Below are positions 1 through 6,868 of a stretch of 9,648 bases of DNA, piece after piece. Both the position numbers and the translations under genes were made by a program. Source of the stretch: Brevundimonas sp. UBA2388 (lineage in GTDB: Bacteria; Pseudomonadota; Alphaproteobacteria; Caulobacterales; Caulobacteraceae); assembly GCA_002343425.1 (NCBI GenBank), contig DDSO01000094.1:28795-38442 (forward strand), written 5' to 3'. Each line of letters starts with the position of its first letter. Within the stretch, counting starts at the first letter, position 1. A model generated the notes under the pieces. That model was given only the letters and a program-made list of their open reading frames with translations, made no database searches and had not been told where the DNA came from.

Positions 1-1892
<1,892 letters not shown>

Positions 1893-1998
1893 GGCGCTCT
1901 CCCCAAGGATTCGACGACGAGCGGCGAATCTAGGCTGCGTCGCGGATTCCTGTCGAGGCTTGGTTAGAAATCATCAACCTTTTGTCGCGCAGCCGGGT

Positions 1999-2577
1999 TC
2001 AGGCCGCCTGCGATTCCCGTGGCGCGGCCGCGGCGGCGGCATCGGCGGACGAGGTCAGCACGTCCTTGACCGACTTCAGTACGGTCCTAGCCTCGCGGGC
2101 CAAGGCCACCATCTCGGGCGGCGCGTCTTCCGGGGCCTCATCGACCGAGGCGGCGAGTCGCTCGGCCAGCGCCATCAGGCGCGGCGCGGCGGCGATCAGC
2201 CGGGCCTGGAATTCGATCTGGTCGGGGTCGCGGTCGTATTCAGCGCCGGGCACGCGCCAGCCGCCCCAGTCCGCCTTGTCGGTCACCACCACGGGATAGG
2301 TGCCGGGGAAGGGGTGGTGTGGACAGTCTTCGGCGGTCTGCCATTTGTTCCGGGCCCGCATCAGGCGCCAGGTTTCGCCGGCGTTGGCGGCCGGGTCCTC
2401 GCTCGGCAACAGCAGTTCGTGACCGAGGAATTCGCGGCCCAGTCCGACGTCATAGGTGACACGGACCGGCTCCTCGAAGCCCTTCGCCCAGACGGGCTGG
2501 ACCTTTTCGATCTGGGCCCATGCACCGACGCATTCGACCCAGACCTTCTGTCCCTTCTGGAACTGCGCGCGCGCCAT
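1999..2577 (-). CDS. Conserved-looking hypothetical protein, 192 residues
   Basis: I do not recognise a named family. The ATG at 2577 has GGGAG six bases upstream and the ORF ends in TGA. The N-terminal half (about 1-60, FQKGQKVWVECVGAWAQIEK then RVTYDVGLGREFLGHELLLP) looks like a small beta-rich, SH3-like fold. The middle (about 65-110) is rich in Trp, Pro and His (NKWQTAEDCPHHPFPGTYP). The C-terminal part (about 120-180) is predicted helical, acidic and Ala-rich, and ends in an alanine run (AAAAAAP). There is no signal peptide or membrane segment, so it is probably cytoplasmic. It sits between the CBS gene (92 bases upstream) and the PleC-like kinase (106 bases downstream), all on the same strand, so co-transcription is plausible. 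The coding frame is convincing because its codons favour G/C at the third base and the protein composition is ordinary. No function can be assigned from the sequence. Confidence 0.8.
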   Translation of the reverse strand: MARAQFQKGQKVWVECVGAWAQIEKVQPVWAKGFEEPVRVTYDVGLGREFLGHELLLPSEDPAANAGETWRLMRARNKWQTAEDCPHHPFPGTYPVVVTDKADWGGWRVPGAEYDRDPDQIEFQARLIAAAPRLMALAERLAASVDEAPEDAPPEMVALAREARTVLKSVKDVLTSSADAAAAAAPRESQAA

Positions 2578-2584
2578 CGGCGTC

Positions 2585-2601
2585 TCCCGTATTCGACGGG
2601 A
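2585..2601 (-). promoter_or_regulatory. Hairpin enclosing the ribosome-binding site of the 192-residue protein gene
   Basis: On the minus strand TCCCGT (2601-2596) and ACGGGA (2590-2585) form a perfect 6-bp stem closed by the loop CGAAT. The Shine-Dalgarno core GGGAG (2588-2584) falls almost wholly in the 3' arm, six bases before the ATG. The stem is seen directly; a role in limiting translation is inference. Confidence 0.4.
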
Positions 2602-2646
2602 ACCCTCTCATGGCGGGATGAACGCGCGGTTTGGCGAAAGGGTGAA

Positions 2647-2664
2647 GCGGGCCTTAACGCCCGC
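2647..2664 (-). terminator. Possible weak terminator after the CBS gene
   Basis: GCGGGC (2647-2652) and GCCCGC (2659-2664) form a 6-bp GC stem around a 6-base loop, five bases past the CBS gene stop. On the minus strand it is followed by TTCACCCTTTCG, which is not a real T tract. It may only attenuate transcription into the next gene or stabilise the mRNA end. Confidence 0.3.
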
Positions 2665-2669
2665 CCCGG

Positions 2670-3080
2670 TCAGGCGCGGGAGATGTCTTCCAGCGCCTCG
2701 CCGGCGTATTTTTCCTTCACCCGCGTGGACAGGTCGCCCAGCGACACCACCCCGACCAGACGCTGGTCCTTGTCCAGCACCGGCAGGCGGCGGATCTGCT
2801 TGGAACCCATGGCGTCCAGCACGGTCTTCAGATCGTCGTCGGCATAGGCGGTCTGGGGCTCGCGGCTGATGTATTCCACCACCGGCGAGGTGCAGGCGGC
2901 GCCGCCGGCCACGGCCCGGACCGTGATGTCCCGATCAGTGATCGTACCGATCAGCCGGTCGCCGTCCGCCACCGGCATGAAGCCGAAATCGCCGGCGCTC
3001 ATCCGTGCGGCCACGTCCTGCAAGGTGTCGCCGGGGCGGGCCACCTGCACGTCCTTGCTCATCACGTCGCGAACTTTCAT
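2670..3080 (-). CDS. Stand-alone tandem CBS-domain protein, 136 residues
   Basis: The whole protein is two CBS motifs, the usual Bateman-module size. CBS 1 spans about residues 7-60 (VRDVMSKDVQVARPGDTLQD, then FGFMPVADGDRLIGTITDRDI). CBS 2 spans about 70-125 (QIRRLPVLDKDQRLVGVVSLGDLS). The ITDRD and VSLGDLS segments are the characteristic strand-turn motifs at the ends of the two repeats. In known families such modules bind adenosine nucleotides or related ligands and act as energy sensors. Here no effector domain is fused, so the partner is unknown. The second repeat begins VVEYISREP instead of the usual VxDVMT. The ATG at 3080 is preceded by GGAGA seven bases upstream. It is the first gene of the minus-strand group that continues to the 192-residue protein and the PleC-like kinase, and it is divergent from the secreted-protein gene. 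Confidence 0.93.
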   Translation of the reverse strand: MKVRDVMSKDVQVARPGDTLQDVAARMSAGDFGFMPVADGDRLIGTITDRDITVRAVAGGAACTSPVVEYISREPQTAYADDDLKTVLDAMGSKQIRRLPVLDKDQRLVGVVSLGDLSTRVKEKYAGEALEDISRA

Positions 3081-3148
3081 CGGGGATTCTCCATGGGTGG
3101 GGCTGCTGTCAAAACCCCCGGCGCCTACCCCGGTTCCGGTTCAGGAAG

Positions 3149-3159
3149 CTGACTGTCAG
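3149..3159. promoter_or_regulatory. Short perfect inverted repeat in the divergent intergenic region
   Basis: CTGAC and GTCAG flank a single central T. The site lies 69 bases from the CBS gene start and 88 bases from the secreted-protein start, where an operator for either gene would be expected. An 11-base palindrome can arise by chance, so this is only a candidate. I see no convincing -35/-10 pair in the rest of 3081-3246. Confidence 0.25.
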
Positions 3160-3246
3160 ACAACAGCGTCCTCAGGCTCGCGTCAGGGCACCCGTGGTCT
3201 CCTGCGTCCATGGTCCTTCCCGGGCCTGAACCAGAGGATTACGACA

Positions 3247-3648
3247 ATGAAGACCGCCATGATCCGGAAGGCCCTGCTTTCCACGCTGGCGGCGTCGGCG
3301 GTCATGATGGCCACCCCGGCGCTGGCCCAGAACGCCGCCCTTTCCATCAGTTTCGGCTCGTCGGGATACGGTCAGTCCCATGACTACGGCCGAGGCCCGG
3401 GCTACGGCCACGGCCGTGAGCTGCAGGCTCGCGCCCAGAGGATTGAACGTCGCATCGACCGTCTTGAGTACAACGGTCGCATCAGCCGGCGTGAGGCCCG
3501 CCAGCTATCGTGGCAAATGGACGAGTATCGTCGGCTGGAATGGCGCTACGCCCGTGATGGCCTGAGCCGCCGTGAATACGCGGATCTGAGCTACCGCCTG
3601 GATCGCGTCCAGGCCATGCTCCGCGAGGATCGCCGCGACCGCTGGTAG
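3247..3648 (+). CDS. Small secreted Arg/Tyr-rich protein with two helical repeats, 133 residues
   Basis: The ATG at 3247 has GAGGA a few bases upstream and begins a classical signal peptide: MKTAMIRK, a hydrophobic core, then ATPALA/Q with cleavage after Ala27. The open frame continues upstream, but those residues lack a signal sequence and overlap the divergent region. The mature part begins with a Gly/Tyr/Ser-rich stretch (37-56). Two related helical repeats follow: residues 66-98 (RIERRIDRLEYNGRISRREA) and 99-131 (RYARDGLSRREYADLSYRLD). The NGRISRREA and RDGLSRREY segments resemble the end of EF-hand loops but lack most calcium ligands. Similar small periplasmic proteins of unknown function are common in Caulobacterales and sphingomonads (recalled, not searched). 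It is strongly basic, so binding to membrane, peptidoglycan or nucleic acid is possible but unproven. It is followed by a strong terminator, so it is probably monocistronic. Confidence 0.88.
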   Translation: MKTAMIRKALLSTLAASAVMMATPALAQNAALSISFGSSGYGQSHDYGRGPGYGHGRELQARAQRIERRIDRLEYNGRISRREARQLSWQMDEYRRLEWRYARDGLSRREYADLSYRLDRVQAMLREDRRDRW

Positions 3649-3666
3649 GGTTCGCTGCGGCAACAG

Positions 3667-3702
3667 AGGGCCGCCCCGGCGACGGGGCGGCCCTTTCGCT
3701 TT
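3667..3702 (+). terminator. Rho-independent terminator of the secreted-protein gene
   Basis: AGGGCCGCCCC (3667-3677) pairs perfectly with GGGGCGGCCCT (3684-3694) around the loop GGCGAC, and TTTCGCTTT follows. The 11-bp GC-rich stem begins 19 bases after the stop codon and separates this gene from the ALDH gene. Confidence 0.85.
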
Positions 3703-3746
3703 GGCTGCGGTCCCGCTAAGCCGCGCGAGCCAGCCGGAGCCCGCCC

Positions 3747-5255
3747 ATGACCACCCCGCCGACCGCCGCCGCCGAGAGCCGTGACATCCTGACCCGCCTG
3801 GGCGTGCCTGCGTCCGTGTGGAGCTCCGACGGGTTCGAGGCCCGCTCGCCCATCGACGGCTCGGTCGCCGGCCGCGTGGCTGAAACGCCTGATCTCGACG
3901 CCGTCGCCGATCGCGCGACCGCCGCCTTCCATCAGTGGAAACGCCTCCCCGCCCCCCGCCGCGGCGAACTGGTCCGGCTGCTGGGCGAGGAGCTGCGCGC
4001 CTCAAAGGACGACCTTGCCCGTCTGGTCACCCTCGAAGCCGGCAAGATCGTCTCCGAGGGCCTCGGCGAGGTGCAGGAGATGATCGACATCTGCGACTTC
4101 GCCGTCGGCCTGTCGCGCCAGATCTACGGCCTGACCATCGCCTCCGAACGCCCCGGCCACCACATGCGCGAAACGTACCAGCCGCTGGGCCCGGTGCTGG
4201 TCATTTCGGCCTTCAACTTCCCGGTCGCCGTCTGGGCCTGGAACGCCTGCCTCGCCCTCGTCTGCGGCGATCCGGTGATCTGGAAGCCGTCGGAGAAGAC
4301 GCCCCTGACCGCCCTCGCCACCCACGCCATCCTCGACCGCGCCATCGCCCGCTTCGGAGACGCCCCCGAAGGCCTGTCACAGCTGGTTATCGGCGGCCGC
4401 GAAGCCGGCGAGGCCCTCGCCGCCGACCCGCGCATTCCGCTGGTCTCCGCCACCGGCTCGACCCGCATGGGCCGCGCCGTGGCCCAGACCGTCGCTGCTC
4501 GTCTCGGGCGCTCCCTGCTGGAGCTCGGCGGCAACAACGCCATGATCGTGACGCCCAGCGCCGACCTCGACATGGCCGTCCGCGCCATCGCCTTCTCCGC
4601 CGTCGGCACCTGTGGCCAGCGCTGCACCACCCTGCGCCGCCTGCTGGTTCATGAGAGCATCGCCGACGGCCTGATCGCCCGCCTGAAGGCAGCCTATGAG
4701 ACCCTGCCCATCGGCGACCCGCGCGCGGACGGCGTCCTGATCGGCCCCCTGATCGACGACGCCTCGGCCCACGGCTTCGAGACCGCGCTCGCCCAGGCCG
4801 TCGAACAGGGTGGCCAGATCGTTGTCGGCGGCGACCGCGTCGAGCGTGAGGGCGTCTACGTCCGCCCCGCCATTGTCCGCATGCCGGCCCAGACAGCAGT
4901 GGTCGAGCACGAGACCTTCGCCCCCATCCTGTATGTCCTGACCTGGTCGGACTTCGACGCAGCCGTCGCCATGCAGAACGCGGTGCCGCAGGGCCTGAGC
5001 TCCTGCGTCTTCACAGACAGCGTTCGCGAGGCGGAAGCCTTCCTCTCCGCCTGGGGCTCGGACTGCGGCATCGCCAACGTCAACATCGGCCCCTCGGGCG
5101 CCGAGATCGGCGGGGCCTTCGGCGGCGAGAAGGAGACCGGCGGCGGCCGCGAGTCGGGCTCCGACGCCTGGAAGGCCTATATGCGCCGCCAGACCCAGAC
5201 GGTGAATTTCAGCCGCGAGCTGCCGCTGGCGCAAGGGGTGAAGTTCGACGTCTAG
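3747..5255 (+). CDS. amaB: ALDH7-family aldehyde dehydrogenase, probable L-aminoadipate-semialdehyde / piperideine-6-carboxylate dehydrogenase
   Basis: The protein has 502 residues, full length for an NAD(P)-dependent aldehyde dehydrogenase. Catalytic features are all present: Asn157 in SAFNFPVAVWAWN, the cofactor-binding Lys180 in WKPSEK, the SATGSTRMGR Rossmann-fold turn, the general base Glu259 in LELGGNNA, and the nucleophile Cys293 in GTCGQRCTTLRR. The double Asn of GGNN and the QRCTT context are hallmarks of the ALDH7 (antiquitin/AmaB/Pcd) group. That group oxidises alpha-aminoadipate semialdehyde, in equilibrium with piperideine-6-carboxylate, in lysine catabolism; human ALDH7A1 also protects against aldehydes. 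A second cysteine (Cys289) lies four residues before the nucleophile. The ATG at 3747 has CGGAG upstream. No other lysine-pathway gene is adjacent, so the physiological substrate is inferred from family alone. The TAG stop is supplied by the first unit of the GGGATTA array, and the gene converges on the ycaQ-like gene. Confidence 0.93.
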   Translation: MTTPPTAAAESRDILTRLGVPASVWSSDGFEARSPIDGSVAGRVAETPDLDAVADRATAAFHQWKRLPAPRRGELVRLLGEELRASKDDLARLVTLEAGKIVSEGLGEVQEMIDICDFAVGLSRQIYGLTIASERPGHHMRETYQPLGPVLVISAFNFPVAVWAWNACLALVCGDPVIWKPSEKTPLTALATHAILDRAIARFGDAPEGLSQLVIGGREAGEALAADPRIPLVSATGSTRMGRAVAQTVAARLGRSLLELGGNNAMIVTPSADLDMAVRAIAFSAVGTCGQRCTTLRRLLVHESIADGLIARLKAAYETLPIGDPRADGVLIGPLIDDASAHGFETALAQAVEQGGQIVVGGDRVEREGVYVRPAIVRMPAQTAVVEHETFAPILYVLTWSDFDAAVAMQNAVPQGLSSCVFTDSVREAEAFLSAWGSDCGIANVNIGPSGAEIGGAFGGEKETGGGRESGSDAWKAYMRRQTQTVNFSRELPLAQGVKFDV

Positions 5256-5300
5256 GGATTAGGGATTAGGGATTAGGGATTAGGGATTAGGGACCAGGGA
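5253..5300 (+). repeat. Left heptamer array, GGGATTA units
   Basis: Seven G3 tracts start at 5255, 5262, 5269, 5276, 5283, 5290 and 5297, an exact 7-base period. The first five units are GGGATTA, the sixth is GGGACCA, and the seventh stops at GGGA. The first unit supplies the TAG stop of the ALDH gene. The top strand meets the simple G-quadruplex pattern (at least four G3 tracts with 4-base loops). The array is complementary to the right array, so it could also form a long hairpin. Confidence 0.95.
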
Positions 5301-5323
5301 GCGGACTGCAAAAGACGACCTGA

Positions 5324-5362
5324 CCCTAATCCCTAATCCCTCATCCCTAATCCCTGGTCCCC
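5324..5362 (-). repeat. Right heptamer array, inverted copy of the GGGATTA repeat
   Basis: C3 tracts start at 5324, 5331, 5338, 5345, 5352 and 5359, again with a 7-base period. Read on the minus strand, the units are GGGACCA, GGGATTA, GGGATGA, GGGATTA, GGGATTA. The array starts immediately after the TGA stop of the ycaQ-like gene. With the left array and the 23-base spacer (5301-5323) it fills the whole convergent intergenic region. A hairpin of four or five units, with a few mismatches, would make it a plausible bidirectional transcription-end structure. Confidence 0.95.
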
Positions 5363-6553
5363 TCACAGCGCGTCCGCCAACGCCCCCGCCAGATCGCCCT
5401 TCCCCACTACCTCGACCCGCTCGAGCCCCAGCCACCCCGCCATCCGCCGCAGCTCCGTCGCGAGCCGCGCGGCCGTCTCGGGTGTCGCGTCCGGCTCACG
5501 CCAGGCCGCCTGCACCAGCAGCGTCCCGGCCTTGCGATCCGACTTCAGATCGACCCGCGCCGTGATCGCCTCGTCCTCCAGGAAAGGCAGCACATAGTAG
5601 CCATGCGCCCGCTTGTGCGCCGGCGTGTAGATCTCCAGCCGTACCTTGACCCCGAACAGCCGCTCGGTCCGGTCGCGGGTCCAGATCAGATTGTCGAACG
5701 GCGACAGCAGGGCCGCGCCCGCGACCTTGCGCGGCGTCTTCGCCCCGGCCGCCAGATACGCCGGATGCCGCCAGCCCTTCACCGAGACCGGCGTCAGCTC
5801 CCCCGCCTCGACCAGCTCCGCCACCCGCTCCCGCGCATCGGCCAGCGGCAGCCGGAAATAGTCCCTCAGGTCCGCCGCCGTCGCCACCCCCATGGCCCGC
5901 GCCGAGATCCGCACCAGCTCGCGCTGGGCGTCCGCCTCGGTCGGCGTCGGCAGGTCGATGATCCGCGCGGGCAGGGCGCGTTCGGTCAGGTCATAGACCC
6001 GCTCGAACCCGTTCCGCGTTTTCGTGGTGATCAGCCCGGCCCAGAACAGCCACTCCAGCGCCCGCTTGCCGTCCGACCAGGACCACCAGCCCGGCGCCCC
6101 ACGCGGCCCTGTCGCGAAGTCTGCGCCCGTGACCGGGCCGCGCCGTTCGATCTCGGCCAACACCCCCTCGATATAGTCGCCCTTTTCGCGCCCGAACCGC
6201 GACAGGCCGGTCCACATGGCCCCGCCCCTCGCCCGCTCCATCCGCCAGCGCAGCAGCGGCTGCATCTCCAGCGGCAGCAGCGAGGCCTCGTGCCCCCAGT
6301 ATTCGAACAGCCCCCGCCGCGCGCTCCAGGCCTCGGTCTCCAGCGCCTCGCGCGGATAGTCGCCCAGCCGTGAGAAGCCGGGCATATAGTGGGTCCGCGT
6401 CACCACATTGACGCTGTCGATCTGGATCACCCCCAGCCGCCGCGCGACATCCCGGACATGGCTGCGGCCCGGAGCGGCGGGCTGCGCTCGCCCGAACCCC
6501 TGGGCGGCCAGGGCGATGCGGCGGGCGGTCTTCGGCGAGAGGGTTTCAGTCAC
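5363..6553 (-). CDS. ycaQ: YcaQ/AlkX-type interstrand-crosslink DNA glycosylase (HTH_42 family)
   Basis: The protein has 396 residues, close to E. coli YcaQ (about 410). Family marks are visible: an N-terminal helix LSPKTARRIALAAQGF, the catalytic QxD motif at 44-46 (GVIQIDSVNVV), FEYWGHEASLLP (about 83-94), a winged-helix centre, and the strongly conserved block LLSPFDNLIWTRDRTERLFG, followed by KVRLEIYTP and HGYYVLPFLEDE. AlkZ-like glycosylases of this type excise alkylated bases, and YcaQ unhooks DNA interstrand crosslinks; QxD (not QxQ as in Streptomyces AlkZ) places it with the YcaQ branch. The start is GTG at 6553. The Shine-Dalgarno is poor, but the N-terminal sequence fits the family, and an ATG at 6564 is out of frame. 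It is preceded by a palindrome-rich 315-base region and ends at the heptamer array. No signal or membrane segment is present, so it is cytoplasmic. Confidence 0.92.
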   Translation of the reverse strand: MTETLSPKTARRIALAAQGFGRAQPAAPGRSHVRDVARRLGVIQIDSVNVVTRTHYMPGFSRLGDYPREALETEAWSARRGLFEYWGHEASLLPLEMQPLLRWRMERARGGAMWTGLSRFGREKGDYIEGVLAEIERRGPVTGADFATGPRGAPGWWSWSDGKRALEWLFWAGLITTKTRNGFERVYDLTERALPARIIDLPTPTEADAQRELVRISARAMGVATAADLRDYFRLPLADARERVAELVEAGELTPVSVKGWRHPAYLAAGAKTPRKVAGAALLSPFDNLIWTRDRTERLFGVKVRLEIYTPAHKRAHGYYVLPFLEDEAITARVDLKSDRKAGTLLVQAAWREPDATPETAARLATELRRMAGWLGLERVEVVGKGDLAGALADAL

Positions 6554-6572
6554 GGGGTAATCATGACGGCTT

Positions 6573-6593
6573 CCCTCTTCCGTTGGGAGAGGG
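6573..6593. repeat. Hairpin in the leader of the ycaQ-like gene
   Basis: CCCTCTTCC (6573-6581) and GGGAGAGGG (6585-6593) pair at eight of nine positions around GTT, 20 bases upstream of the GTG start. CCCTCTCCC/GGGAGAGGG palindromes of this type are common intergenic repeats in high-GC proteobacteria (recalled). A role in ycaQ expression is possible but not shown. Confidence 0.6.
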
Positions 6594-6637
6594 GTTGCTC
6601 AACCGCGTCCGAAAAGCGCTCGCCGCGGGCTCCGGCC

Positions 6638-6678
6638 CCTTGTCATCCCGGCCGAAGCGAAGCGAAGAGCCGGGACGG
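6638..6678 (+). repeat. Palindromic unit A, 41 bp
   Basis: CCTTGTCATCCCGG and CCGGGACGG bracket an 18-base loop (6652-6669) that contains GAAGC GAAGC-like short repeats. Its partner at 6814-6854 has the same ends and the same length. Confidence 0.8.
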
Positions 6679-6697
6679 TCAAGGCAAGAATTTCAGC

Positions 6698-6731
6698 CTC
6701 CCGGAAGCTGCGGCAGCAGCTATCCGGGAGA
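6698..6731 (+). repeat. Palindromic unit B, 34 bp
   Basis: CTCCCGGAA and TATCCGGGAGA form the ends. The inner AGCTGC/GCAGCT (6706-6711 with 6716-6721) gives a second stem around GGCA. The inverted partner is at 6762-6794. Confidence 0.8.
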
Positions 6732-6761
6732 AGGGTCGGGCCGAAGTGTGACGCCCGCCTG

Positions 6762-6794
6762 TCTCCCGGATAACCGCTTCGCGATTTCCGGGAG
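6762..6794 (-). repeat. Palindromic unit B', 33 bp, inverted relative to B
   Basis: Read on the minus strand it begins CTCCCGGAA and ends TATCCGGGAGA, exactly as unit B, but the loop differs (ATCGCGAAGCGGT). Confidence 0.8.
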
Positions 6795-6813
6795 GTCAGA
6801 CTGTTGGCCCCTG

Positions 6814-6854
6814 CCGTCCCGGATCGCCGCGTCGCGGCGTCCGGGATGACAAGG
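6814..6854 (-). repeat. Palindromic unit A', 41 bp, inverted relative to A
   Basis: Read on the minus strand it begins CCTTGTCATCCCGG and ends CCGGGACGG like unit A. The 18-base loop matches A at 11 positions but is itself self-complementary (CGCCGC/GCGGCG), giving a longer stem. Confidence 0.8.
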
Positions 6855-6868
6855 ACCGGACCAGATCC

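Larger units (their letters stand above)
6632..6859. repeat. Symmetric palindromic element A-B-B'-A' with terminal inverted repeats (MITE- or BIME-like)
   Basis: This fills most of the 315-base gene-free stretch 6554-6868. The ends are inverted repeats: CCGGCCCCTTGTCATCCCGG at 6632-6651 and the complement of CCGGTCCTTGTCATCCCGG at 6841-6859. Inside are unit A (6638-6678), unit B (6698-6731), unit B' (6762-6794) and unit A' (6814-6854). The second pair is inverted relative to the first. The gaps are 19, 30 and 19 bases, symmetric about a small central CGGGC/GCCCG hairpin (6737-6741 with 6753-6757). There is no ORF with coding character inside. No clear target-site duplication was seen flanking it. 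The whole could fold into one large branched structure. Whether it moves by a transposase in trans or is an extragenic palindrome cluster is undecided. Confidence 0.75.

Noticed and set aside
3081..3112. TTGACA on the minus strand as the CBS promoter
   Set aside because: A -10 at normal spacing would overlap the Shine-Dalgarno and no good -10 is seen; not strong enough to list.
3143..3172. GGAAG...CGTC as an ECF (EcfG-like) promoter for the secreted-protein gene
   Set aside because: It departs from GGAAC and CGTT, and the spacing is one or two bases too long.
2869..3246. Upstream extension of the secreted-protein frame
   Set aside because: It runs through the CBS gene in antisense and the divergent intergenic region; the signal peptide and Shine-Dalgarno define the start at 3247.
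4377..5234. 285-residue minus-strand open frame opposite the ALDH gene
   Set aside because: Ala/Gly/Asp-rich shadow of the ALDH gene with no recognisable domain.
5253..5362. CRISPR array or true chromosome end
   Set aside because: The repeats are contiguous 7-base units without unique spacers, and they lie between two intact convergent genes, so neither a CRISPR array nor a physical telomere fits.
6565..6751. Small plus-strand ORFs within the palindromic region
   Set aside because: Their translations follow the palindromes, with no ribosome-binding site and no protein-like composition.
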